6,944 bases of DNA, taken from Deltaproteobacteria bacterium UBA2385. Lineage in GTDB: Bacteria > Myxococcota_A > UBA796 > UBA2385. Numbering within the stretch: position 1 is the stretch's first letter; each line of letters begins with the position of its first letter. A program made the position numbers and the translations under genes. Positions 1-6,897 of the stretch are shown piece by piece. The notes below the pieces were generated by a model. It ran no database searches. It saw nothing but the letters and a program-made list of their open reading frames with translations, and was not told the origin of the DNA. The stretch is taken from contig DDSR01000264.1 in NCBI GenBank assembly GCA_002343455.1, forward strand, positions 67,755 through 74,698, given 5' to 3'.

Positions 1-563
1 CTGATCATGGTCTTCGCCTTCGCGCCGATCGCCGGCCTGCTGCTCGGCGTCACCGACATCGTCGTCCCATGGGGCACCCTGGTGACCTCGGTGGTGATGT
101 TCATCGTCATCCCGCTCGTGGCCGGCATGATCACCCAGCGCGCGCTGAGCAAAGCGCCGCTGGAGCGCCTGGGGCAGCGGCTCAAGCCGACCTCGATCAT
201 GGGCCTGCTGCTCACCGTGGTGCTGCTCTTCGGCTTCCAGGCCGAGACCATCATCGCCCGCCCGCTGCTGGTCCTGCTCATCGCCGTGCCGTTGCTGATC
301 CAGAGCTACGGAATCTTCGCCATCGCCTACGGCCTCGCCCGGGTGCTCAAGCTGCCCTTCAACGTCGCCGCCCCCGCCGCGATGATCGGCACCTCCAACT
401 TCTTCGAGCTGGCCGTCGCCGTCGCCATCAGCCTCTTCGGGCTCAGCTCGGCCGCCGCGCTGGCCACCGTCGTCGGCGTGCTGATCGAGGTCCCGGTGAT
501 GCTCTCCCTGGTCGCCTTCGCCAACCGCACCAGGCAGTGGTTCCCCGCTCCAGGAGCTCCCAC

Positions 564-567
<4 letters not shown>
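1..567 (+). CDS. acr3: Acr3-type arsenite efflux permease, C-terminal half (5' end outside window)
   Basis: Arsenite exporter of the Acr3 family (bile acid:sodium symporter superfamily) in the inner membrane; it extrudes As(III), probably driven by the proton motive force. The frame is open from base 1, so the first ATG at 7 is internal. The 188 visible residues are about half of a usual ~350-residue Acr3. They contain about six hydrophobic segments (roughly residues 3-20, 24-42, 66-80, 87-115, 120-146 and 149-170). The signature [16 protein letters not shown] is present, and its Glu (window codon 136) matches the conserved glutamate of the late transmembrane helix. The catalytic Cys of the fourth helix would lie upstream and cannot be checked. 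The stop overlaps the arsC start (ATGA, 564-567), implying translational coupling. The Acr3 signature makes ArsB unlikely. Confidence 0.93.
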
Positions 568-1009
<442 letters not shown>

Positions 1010-1010
<1 letters not shown>

Positions 1011-1765
1011 TGGCGACCTGGCACGATGGCAACCCGCCGCCCCTGACGGCCCTCGAGCTCCCCGACCTCCCCCGCAGCACCCACCCGCCGCGGGTGTTGA
1101 TGCTCTACGGTAGCCTCCGCGAGCGGTCCTACTCCCGCCTGCTCGCCGAGGAGGCCGCCCGCGTGCTGGAGGAGCTGGGCTGCGAGGTGCGCTGGTTTCA
1201 TCCGCACGACCTGCCGCTCAAGGGGCCCGCGCACGAGGAGCACCCCGAGGTGCTGCGCCTGCGCGAGCTCTCGACCTGGTCCGAGGCGCAGGTCTGGTCC
1301 TGTCCCGAGCTGCACGGGGCGATCTCGGGTGTGTTCAAGAACCAGATCGACTGGATCCCGCTGGCCATCGGTGCGGTCCGACCCACACAGGGGCGCACCC
1401 TGGCCCTGATGCAGGTCTCTGGCGGCAGCCAGTCCTTCAACGTGGTGAACACCCTGCGCCTGTTGGGGCGCTGGATGCGGATGATCACCATCCCCAACCA
1501 GTCCAGCGTGCCCATGGCCTACAACGAGTTCCACGACGACGGCCGGATGAAGGACAGCGCCTACCGGGACCGGGTCGTCGATGTGATGGAGGAGCTGGTC
1601 CGGTTCACGCTGCTGACTCGCGACCTGCGCGAGCACCTGGTCGACCGCTACAGCGAGCGGCGGGAGGCCGAGGCAAAGCGCCCGCCGGGCGAGCAGCGGC
1701 CCCAGGACCGGGTCGGGGATGTAGTCGAGGCGGGGCCGGCGGGCCGAGGTGCTCCATCATCTTGA
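1010..1765 (+). CDS. arsH: ArsH, NADPH-dependent FMN reductase / organoarsenical oxidase
   Basis: Flavodoxin-fold protein of 251 residues. Characterised ArsH proteins bind FMN, use NADPH, and oxidise trivalent methyl- or aromatic arsenicals or reduce azo dyes and quinones. Visible motifs are the phosphate-binding loop [11 protein letters not shown] (33-43), [10 protein letters not shown] (98-107) followed by KNQIDWIPL, the block [20 protein letters not shown] (124-143), [15 protein letters not shown] (153-167), and the late FTLLTRD/DRYSER segment (199-217). The start overlaps the arsC stop by one base (TGATG) and has GGAGG at 1001-1005. Length is near the usual 230-250. About 33 residues after DRYSERRE are low-complexity (Pro, Gly, Arg) and unlike the family, so the 3' end may have been replaced at a recombination joint. 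The stop lies inside an inverted repeat (1756-1788). The core enzyme should be functional. Confidence 0.95.
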
Positions 1766-1788
1766 TGCATCCCCCCCCTCAGGATGAT
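1756..1788. repeat. Imperfect inverted repeat around a C8 tract at the ars/cop junction
   Basis: Arms ATCATCTTGA (1756-1765) and TCAGGATGAT (1779-1788) match at 9 of 10 positions, and the tenth is a G-U pair in RNA. They flank a 13-base spacer ending in eight cytosines (1771-1778). The arsH stop codon is in the left arm. The arms are much more AT-rich than their surroundings, which makes chance less likely. It could be a hairpin ending the ars transcript, though no clear T-run follows, or a binding site for a CsoR/RcnR-type metal sensor, whose operators often carry G/C tracts flanked by inverted AT-rich arms. The function is inferred; only the symmetry is seen. Confidence 0.5.
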
Positions 1789-1834
1789 TCGATTTGACGA
1801 GGAGCGCGGTCGGCGCGTTGCCTGTCGAAGCCGC

Positions 1835-1854
1835 ACAACCGCGGGCGCGTTTGT
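1835..1854. promoter_or_regulatory. 20-bp near-palindrome upstream of the copper ATPase start (candidate operator)
   Basis: The sequence ACAACCGCGGGCGCGTTTGT has dyad symmetry at 8 of 10 half-site positions: ACAA and CGCG on the left, CGCG and TTGT on the right. It ends 31 bases before the GTG at 1886, where an operator would be expected. I see no convincing -35/-10 pair beside it. A TTGACG at 1794-1799 resembles a -35 element but has no good partner. It does not match a CueR-type operator that I know. The CGCG part could be chance in GC-rich DNA; the matched ACAA/TTGT ends are the stronger argument. The rest of 1789-1885 shows nothing else. Confidence 0.3.
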
Positions 1855-1885
1855 CGCCTGGCATGCGAAATGCAACACTGAAGGC

Positions 1886-2386
1886 GTGAACCACCCGCCG
1901 AATTCCGCAGCGGAGGGCGCCCCGCCCTCTGAACCGACCTCTTCCGCATACACCTGCCCCATGCACCCCGAGGTCCGCCAGAGCGGTCCGGGGAGCTGCC
2001 CCATCTGCGGCATGGCCTTGGAGCCGCTGACGGCGACGCTCGACGAGGACACCGAGGAGTCCGAGCTGCGCGACATGTCGCGGCGGTTCTGGTTCTCGTT
2101 GGCCTTCACCGTGCCGCTCTTCGTAACCTCGATGGGCGACATGCTGCCCGGCTCCCCCGTCTCGGCGCTGCTCACGCCCCGTTGGAAGGTGCTGCTGGAG
2201 CTCGCGCTGGCTACCCCCGTCGTGCTGTGGTCGGCATGGCCGTTCTATGTGCGGGCCGTCGCCTCGGTTCGAAACCTCAGCCTCAACATGTTCACGCTCA
2301 TCGGCCTGGGGGTGAGCGTCGCCTACCTCTACAGCCTCGTCGCGGCGCTGCTGCCGGGCATCTTCCCGCCCTCCTTCCGGGAGTAG
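1886..2386 (+). CDS. N-terminal fragment of the copper ATPase: metal-binding module plus three membrane helices
   Basis: Up to the TAG, 166 residues are encoded from GTG 1886. They open with a disordered Pro/Ser/Glu stretch, then the heavy-metal-binding module YTCPMHPEVRQSGPGSCPIC-GMALEPL (two Cys-Pro pairs plus His and Met, about residues 21-47), typical of copper/silver ATPases and efflux proteins. Three hydrophobic helices follow: FWFSLAFTVPLFV, LLELALATPVVLWSAWPF and LNMFTLIGLGVSVAYLYSLV. The product stops in the periplasmic loop before the fourth helix. By itself it has no actuator, phosphorylation or nucleotide-binding domain, so it could not pump. At most it would be a membrane-anchored metal-binding peptide. 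Its membrane part reads as ordinary family sequence, so any decay must be recent. Confidence 0.6.
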   Translation: MNHPPNSAAEGAPPSEPTSSAYTCPMHPEVRQSGPGSCPICGMALEPLTATLDEDTEESELRDMSRRFWFSLAFTVPLFVTSMGDMLPGSPVSALLTPRWKVLLELALATPVVLWSAWPFYVRAVASVRNLSLNMFTLIGLGVSVAYLYSLVAALLPGIFPPSFRE

Positions 2387-2390
2387 GGCG
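2367..2390 (+). other. Stem-loop carrying the in-frame amber codon (TAG at 2384-2386)
   Basis: CGCCCT (2367-2372) pairs with AGGGCG (2385-2390). Inside it, CTT (2374-2376) pairs with GAG (2381-2383) around a CCGG loop, with a single C/T mismatch at 2373/2384. The mismatched T is the first base of the TAG codon. If 2384 were G, the codon would be GAG (Glu) and the helix an unbroken 10 pairs. That fits a GAG-to-TAG change, though it is not proof, because stems of this size are common in GC-rich coding DNA. The TAG itself is seen directly; any recoding role for the hairpin is speculation. Confidence 0.45.
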
Positions 2391-2419
2391 AGGTCGCGGT
2401 CTACTTCGAGGCGTCCGGC

Positions 2420-4057
2420 GTGATCGTGACGCTGATCCTGCTGGGTCAGGTGCTGGAGCTGAGGGCACGCAGCCGCACCGGTGCGGCGATCAAGTCCCTG
2501 CTCGGGCTGGCCCCCAAGACCGCCCGGCGCCTGGGCGAGGACGGGAGCGAGGAGGATGTCCCGCTCGACCAGGTCCAGGTCGGCGACAAGCTCCGCGTGC
2601 GCCCGGGCGAGAAGATCCCCGTGGACGGAATCGTCGTCGAGGGGCAGAGCGCGGTCGACGAGGCGATGGTCACCGGTGAGCCGATCCCGGTGTCCAAGGT
2701 CAAGGGCGACGCGGTGATCGGCGCTACCGTCAACGGGACGGGGGCGCTGGTGGTGCGGGCCGAGAAGGTCGGCGCCGAGACGCTGCTGTCGCGCATCGTC
2801 GCCATGGTGGCGCAAGCGCAGCGCAGCCGCGCGCCCATCCAGAAGCTGGCCGATGTCGTAGCCGGCTACTTCGTCCCCCTGGTCATCCTCACAGCCATCA
2901 TCACCTTCGTGGTCTGGGCCTTCGTGGGCCCCGAGCCCCGGCTGGCCCACGCCCTCATCAACGCCGTTGCCGTGCTCATCATCGCCTGCCCGTGCGCGCT
3001 CGGGCTGGCCACGCCGATGTCGATCATGGTGGCCACCGGCAAGGGGGCGACCGCGGGCGTGCTCTTCAGAAACGCGGAAGCCATCGAGGTGATGCGCAAG
3101 GTCGACATCTTGGTGGTCGACAAGACCGGCACGCTCACCGAGGGGCACCCCGAGCTGGTCAGCATACGACCGGAGGGCCCCTTCGACGAGGAGGCGCTGC
3201 TGACCGCCGCGGCCAGCCTCGAGCAGGGCAGCGAGCACCCGCTGGCCGAGGCCATCGTCCGCGGGGCGAACACCCGCGGGCTGTCCTTGTCCGAGCCGAC
3301 GGACTTCGGGTCGGTGACGGGCAAGGGGGTCGCGGGGGTTGTGGCGAGCCGCATGATCGCCCTCGGCAACCGGGCCCTCATGGAGGACCAAGGCGTCGAC
3401 GTGGGCCGGCTTCCGGAGGCGGCCGAGGAGCTGCGGGCCAAGGGACAGACCGTGATGTTCGTGTCCATCGACGGGCAGGCGGCCGGTCTGTTGGGCGTCG
3501 CCGACCCGATCAAGGAGAGCACCCCCGAGGCCATCACGGCGCTGCGAAACGAGGGCTTGAGGGTGATGATGATCACCGGGGACAGCCAGACGACGGCAGA
3601 GGCGGTCGCTGCACGGCTCGGCATCGAGGACGTGCTGGCCGGGGTGCTTCCCGACGGCAAGGCGGCGGCCATCGCGAAGCTGCAAGACGAAGGCCATGTG
3701 GTCGCCATGGCGGGGGACGGGATCAACGACGCGCCGGCGCTGGCCCGAGCGGACGTGGGCATCGCGATGGGGACCGGGACCGATGTCGCCATGGAGAGCG
3801 CCGGGGTCACCCTCGTCAAGGGCGATCTGCGCGGCATCGTCCGAGCCAGGCGCCTGTCGCGTATGACGATGGCCAACATCAAGCAGAACCTGTTCTTCGC
3901 CTTCATCTACAACTCGGTTGGCATCCCCGTCGCTGCTGGGGTGCTCTACCCGTTCTTCGGGCTGCTGCTCAGCCCGATGCTCGCCGCCGCCGCCATGAGC
4001 CTCAGCTCGGTCTCCGTGATCGCCAACGCGCTTCGGCTGCGACGGGCCGACCTGTGA
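2420..4057 (+). CDS. Catalytic C-terminal part of the copper ATPase, downstream of the TAG
   Basis: Counting from GTG 2420, this part has 545 residues. Visible are the end of the fourth helix ([20 protein letters not shown]), the actuator-domain TGEP loop (85-88), the CPC metal-site motif of the sixth helix (C190, P191, C192), and the phosphorylation site DKTGT (D234). Then come the HP motif of the nucleotide domain (H273, P274), ITGD (385-388) and the hinge motif GDGIND (432-437). The last two helices carry a YN pair (497-498) and an MSLSSVSV motif (526-533) that with CPC define the Cu(I) site. No catalytic residue is missing. GTG 2420 lies within a transmembrane helix and has no ribosome site, so it is probably not a genuine start. 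The intact motifs suggest the gene was functional very recently or still is through TAG read-through. The gene ends with TGA 74 bases before the channel gene. Confidence 0.7.
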   Translation: MIVTLILLGQVLELRARSRTGAAIKSLLGLAPKTARRLGEDGSEEDVPLDQVQVGDKLRVRPGEKIPVDGIVVEGQSAVDEAMVTGEPIPVSKVKGDAVIGATVNGTGALVVRAEKVGAETLLSRIVAMVAQAQRSRAPIQKLADVVAGYFVPLVILTAIITFVVWAFVGPEPRLAHALINAVAVLIIACPCALGLATPMSIMVATGKGATAGVLFRNAEAIEVMRKVDILVVDKTGTLTEGHPELVSIRPEGPFDEEALLTAAASLEQGSEHPLAEAIVRGANTRGLSLSEPTDFGSVTGKGVAGVVASRMIALGNRALMEDQGVDVGRLPEAAEELRAKGQTVMFVSIDGQAAGLLGVADPIKESTPEAITALRNEGLRVMMITGDSQTTAEAVAARLGIEDVLAGVLPDGKAAAIAKLQDEGHVVAMAGDGINDAPALARADVGIAMGTGTDVAMESAGVTLVKGDLRGIVRARRLSRMTMANIKQNLFFAFIYNSVGIPVAAGVLYPFFGLLLSPMLAAAAMSLSSVSVIANALRLRRADL

Positions 4058-4131
4058 TCGGGTCGCGGTGGTGGGAAGGGCTGTAATGGCCCTCGTAGAG
4101 CTGCGTCTGCCTGCCCAGAGAGGACAGGAAG
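4058..4131 (+). promoter_or_regulatory. Short spacer before the outer-membrane channel gene, with its ribosome site
   Basis: These 74 bases separate the ATPase and channel genes. A small hairpin is possible, AGGGC (4077-4081) with GCCCT (4089-4093) and a 7-base loop, but no T-run follows, so it is not a good terminator. AGAGAGGA ending at 4124 lies 7 bases before the ATG at 4132 and is the likely ribosome-binding site. I see no clear promoter, so the two genes are probably co-transcribed. Confidence 0.35.
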
Positions 4132-5529
4132 ATGCACCCACTACCCACCGCCCTGCTGCTCGGCTGGCTCTGCTCCGCCCTCGCCGCTGATCCGGCCTCG
4201 CCCATCCCGGCCGCGCTGCGCCAGGGACCGCCTCTTCCCGGCGAGCCCCTTGATGGCTGGCCCGGCCTGCTGCCCACGCCCGCTGTCCGCACAGAGGCCC
4301 TCGACCTGGGCGCGGTGCTGGCCCAGGCGTCCGCGACCAGCCCCCGCCTGGCCGAGGCCCGCGCCCGCACCGAAGCCGCGGAGCTCGCCGCGCAGGCCGC
4401 CGGCCGGCCCTCGAACCCCAGCCTGGAGCTCGAGCTGGAGCCCGAAGAGGAGGGCCCGCGCCTGGAGGCGACCCTGGAGCTGTCGCTCTCCAATCTGGTC
4501 TTCGCACCCCTGCGCGCCGCCGCCGCACGGCCCCTCGCGACCGCGACCGGGCTGCGCGGAGCCGAGGAGCAGGCCCGCTTTCGGCTGGAGGTCAGCAGCG
4601 CCTGGTACGGACTGGTCGCCGCCGAGCAGCGCCTGCGCCTGGCCCAGCAGTCCCTGGACACCCTGGCCGCCGCGGTCGAGGTGGCCGAGGCGCGGCAGGT
4701 CTCGGGCTCGGCCACGCGGCTGGAGCGGTCCGCCCACCGCGCCGCCTTCGAGTCGGCCCGCGGCGAGGTCGCCGTGCTGGAGCTGGAGCGCCGCCGCGCG
4801 GCGTCGGCCCTTCAACAGATCACGGGCCTCTCCCCGGAGATCCTTGCGGGACCCCTGGCGCTCGACTTCCCCGAGCTGCCTCCGCAGCCTCCGCTGCCGC
4901 CGCAGCTCGGCGCGGAGGCCGCCCGTCGTAGCCTGGGCCTGGCCGCCGGCCGCGAGCAGAGCCAGGCCCTTCTTCGCCAGGCCTCCCTGCTGCGCATCGA
5001 GCGCCGCAGCCCCGATCTGTCGCTTGGCCTGCGCAACGGCTGGAGTCTGGGCGCCCCGGCGGACGAGCAGGCACCCGGCGAGCTCGCGGTGATCGCCCAC
5101 CTGTCGCTGCCCCTGCTGGACCGCGGGACCCGGGGCGCAGCCTCCCTGGACGCCGGAGCGGCCGCCGAGCAGGCGCGGACCGCCGCCTTGAGCGACGAGG
5201 TCCACGCGGTCGCCCAGCACCTGTCGCATCGCCTGTGGACCGCCCACGCCCGGATGCAGCACGAAGAACAGATCACCCAACCTGCCTGGGCCGAGGTCAG
5301 CCACGAGACCCTGAGGGCCTACAACGCCATGCAGGTCGGCGTGTACGAGCTGCTGGCCGCCCGACGCCAGGAGCTGCTGGCCGCCCTGACCCTGGTCGAC
5401 GCCAGGCACGCCTACTGGACGGCGAGCGTGGAGCTGGACGCCTTGCTGGCCGGCGCCCTGCCCGAGGCGGCCCCCGCCGCCGACACCCGAACTCCCGGCA
5501 GCACCGCCGCCCCCTCTGGAGGACACTGA
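4132..5529 (+). CDS. TolC/CusC-family outer-membrane efflux channel
   Basis: This 465-residue outer-membrane factor would form the trimeric exit duct of a tripartite metal efflux pump. It starts with a likely signal peptide (about residues 1-18, hydrophobic LPTALLLGWLC, cleavage near ALA-AD). C14 is not in a lipobox, so lipid anchoring as in many CusC proteins is not supported. Two OEP-type repeats follow, roughly 55-235 and 258-440, rich in Ala/Glu/Arg heptads expected of the helical barrel. Beta-barrel segments are seen at NPSLELELEPEEEGP and LEATLELSLSNLVF in the first repeat, and at PDLSLGLRNGWSLG plus LSLPLLDRG in the second. The C-terminal blocks YNAMQVGVYELLAARRQELL (397-416) and YWTASVELDALLAG (428-441) are characteristic of the CusC/CzcC group. 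The acidic tract LELELEPEEEGP is notable. One base separates it from the oxidase gene, whose ribosome site lies in this gene's end. Substrate is inferred from neighbours. Confidence 0.85.
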   Translation: MHPLPTALLLGWLCSALAADPASPIPAALRQGPPLPGEPLDGWPGLLPTPAVRTEALDLGAVLAQASATSPRLAEARARTEAAELAAQAAGRPSNPSLELELEPEEEGPRLEATLELSLSNLVFAPLRAAAARPLATATGLRGAEEQARFRLEVSSAWYGLVAAEQRLRLAQQSLDTLAAAVEVAEARQVSGSATRLERSAHRAAFESARGEVAVLELERRRAASALQQITGLSPEILAGPLALDFPELPPQPPLPPQLGAEAARRSLGLAAGREQSQALLRQASLLRIERRSPDLSLGLRNGWSLGAPADEQAPGELAVIAHLSLPLLDRGTRGAASLDAGAAAEQARTAALSDEVHAVAQHLSHRLWTAHARMQHEEQITQPAWAEVSHETLRAYNAMQVGVYELLAARRQELLAALTLVDARHAYWTASVELDALLAGALPEAAPAADTRTPGSTAAPSGGH

Positions 5530-5530
5530 G

Positions 5531-6847
5531 ATGGACCGTCGCACCTTTCTGCGCGCCGTGGGCGCTGCTTCCGCCCTGCTGGTCTCCCGCAGCTCCGAGG
5601 CCGAGGCGATGCAGCAGGCCCCCGGCCACCCCACCGGCGACGCCGGCGCGGCCCTCCCCTCGCCCACCCCAGCCAGCCGATCGCCCCGGGTCGTGCCCGG
5701 ACAACCCGCCGTGGTCACTCCGAACGGTTCCACCCTGCCCCTGCGCACGGTGAACGGTCGCCGGGTGGGGCACCTGGTGGCCGAGCCGGTGCGACACCAC
5801 TTCGCCCCCGGCCTGGAGGCCGAGGTCTGGGGCTACAACGGCAGCTCGCCGGGCCCCACCATCGAGGCCGTCGTGGGAGATCGCCTGCGACTGTACGTCA
5901 CCAACCGCCTGCCCGAGCCGACCACCGTCCACTGGCATGGGCTGGTCCTCCCCAACGGCATGGACGGCGTCTCGGGGCTGAACCAGCGGCCCATCCCGCC
6001 CGGACAGACCTGGGTCTACGAGTTCACCCTGCGCCATGCCGGCACCTTCATGTACCACCCCCACTACGACGAGATGACCCAGTTGGCGCTGGGAATGGCG
6101 GGGATGTTCATCGTACACCCGCGAGTGCAAGGCCGCCCGGTCGACCGCGACTTCGTCCTGATGACCCACGAGTGGAAGCTGGAGCCCGGGGCCCGCCGGC
6201 CGGACCCGACCGCCATGAACGACTTCAACCTGCTCACCTTCAACAGTCGGGCCTTCCCGGGGACGCAGCCCCTGCTGGTCGGCCGCGGGGAGCGCGTGCG
6301 CATCCGCCTGGGGAACCTGTCGGCGATGAGCCACCACCCCGTCCACCTGCACGGGCTCTCCTTCCTCGTGACCGGGACCGACGGCGGCGACATCCCCACG
6401 AGCGCCCAGGTGCCCCAGACCACCGTGCTGGTCCCCGTCGGCAGCACCCGCGTGATCGAGTTCGTCCCCGACGAGCCGGGCGACTGGGCCATGCACTGTC
6501 ATATGACCCACCACGTCATGACCCAGATGGGCCACGCCCCGGTCAGCATCGGCGCCGACCTGTCCACCGTCGACCGGCGCATGAGCCGTATTCTCCCCGA
6601 CTACATGAGCATGGGCACGGACGGCATGGGATCGATGACCGAGATGGAGATGGACTTCCCCGACAACTCCCTGCCGATGCGCGCGACCCCCGGCCCCTTC
6701 GGAGCCATCGACATGGGCGGGATGTTCACCATCCTCAAGGTCCGCGAGGACCCAGCCGTCGATCCCGAGGGCTGGTTCGTCCACCCACCCGGCACCGTCG
6801 CCTCTGCCGCCGACCCCGCCGCGATGCTCGCTGACGGCATCGCTTGA
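5531..6847 (+). CDS. Tat-exported, Met-rich multicopper oxidase (copper resistance)
   Basis: Probable periplasmic oxidase of 438 residues that would convert Cu(I) to less toxic Cu(II). The N terminus has a twin-arginine signal (RRTFLRAVGAASALLV), which suits export of a folded metalloprotein; cleavage may follow AEA at ~26. All four copper-ligand motifs are visible: HWHG (134-137), HPH (176-178), HPVHLHG (269-275) and HCHMTHHVMTQM (322-333). They give type 1 ligands H269, C323, H328 and M333 plus the His set of the trinuclear centre. Only two cupredoxin domains fit, about 80-200 and 205-345, against three in CueO or PcoA-type enzymes, so it resembles the compact two-domain class, whose members trimerise. 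A Met-rich tail (~351-398, DYMSMGTDGMGSM and IDMGGMFTILKV) may bind Cu(I). The ribosome site GGAGGA (5518-5523) is ideally spaced from the ATG. No key residue is missing. Spacing implies one transcript with the channel gene. Confidence 0.92.
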   Translation: MDRRTFLRAVGAASALLVSRSSEAEAMQQAPGHPTGDAGAALPSPTPASRSPRVVPGQPAVVTPNGSTLPLRTVNGRRVGHLVAEPVRHHFAPGLEAEVWGYNGSSPGPTIEAVVGDRLRLYVTNRLPEPTTVHWHGLVLPNGMDGVSGLNQRPIPPGQTWVYEFTLRHAGTFMYHPHYDEMTQLALGMAGMFIVHPRVQGRPVDRDFVLMTHEWKLEPGARRPDPTAMNDFNLLTFNSRAFPGTQPLLVGRGERVRIRLGNLSAMSHHPVHLHGLSFLVTGTDGGDIPTSAQVPQTTVLVPVGSTRVIEFVPDEPGDWAMHCHMTHHVMTQMGHAPVSIGADLSTVDRRMSRILPDYMSMGTDGMGSMTEMEMDFPDNSLPMRATPGPFGAIDMGGMFTILKVREDPAVDPEGWFVHPPGTVASAADPAAMLADGIA

Positions 6848-6879
6848 TCCCCCCCGTTCAGCCCCCGGCCTCGCGGCCG
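6843..6879. other. C7 tract between TTGA and TCAG, then a small GC hairpin, after the oxidase gene
   Basis: The oxidase stop is within TTGA (6844-6847), followed by T, seven cytosines (6849-6855), GT and TCAG (6858-6861). TTGA and TCAG can pair, with one wobble, leaving the C-tract in the loop. It resembles the core of the repeat at the end of arsH. A 5-bp hairpin, CGGCC (6866-6870) with GGCCG (6875-6879) and loop TCGC, follows at once. No T-run follows, so termination is doubtful and the next gene is probably in the same operon. Confidence 0.3.
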
Positions 6880-6897
6880 CTTCAACCGGAGAGACCC

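Larger units (their letters stand above)
1886..4057 (+). pseudogene. copA: Copper-translocating P1B-type ATPase gene interrupted by one in-frame TAG
   Basis: Read through the TAG at 2384-2386, this is one continuous frame of 723 codons plus a TGA stop, about the length of a Cu(I)-exporting P-type ATPase with a short N-terminal metal-binding module. Such pumps use ATP to move Cu(I), or Ag(I), from cytoplasm to periplasm. No frameshift or deletion is visible, and the segment after TAG ([10 protein letters not shown]) is what the family has before the next transmembrane helix. I chose GTG 1886 because it leaves ~20 residues before the YTCPMHPE motif, as is common. An upstream ATG (1784) adds 34 residues with no family resemblance and would place an inverted repeat and a palindrome inside the gene. 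The ribosome site for 1886 is weak (GAAGG, 1880-1884, very close). The gene is either recently inactivated, recoded, or hit by a base-call error. The CPC motif and the MSLSSVSV motif of the last helix point to the copper/silver class. Confidence 0.8.

Noticed and set aside
1784..1885. N-terminal extension of the ATPase from ATG 1784
   Set aside because: The 34 added residues look like no metal-binding domain, the ATG lies in an inverted-repeat arm, and a candidate operator would fall inside. GTG 1886 fits the family N terminus better, though its ribosome site is weak.
2182..2679. Plus-strand frame overlapping the TAG that might hint at a programmed frameshift
   Set aside because: Its translation is Gly/Arg/Ala-rich with no ATPase motif, while the original frame resumes exactly after the TAG. 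No frame change is needed.
4077..4093. Small hairpin after the ATPase as a terminator
   Set aside because: Only five pairs and no following T-run. The next gene starts soon after on the same strand.
1757..4528. A 923-codon open frame on the minus strand
   Set aside because: It lies antisense to the ATPase with its conserved motifs, and its translation is low-complexity Arg/Gly/His/Asp-rich with no family resemblance. Long antisense frames are expected in GC-rich DNA with biased third positions.
4141..5748. A 535-codon minus-strand frame opposite the channel gene
   Set aside because: Gly/Gln/Arg-rich composition with no motif. The plus strand encodes a clear TolC-family protein here.
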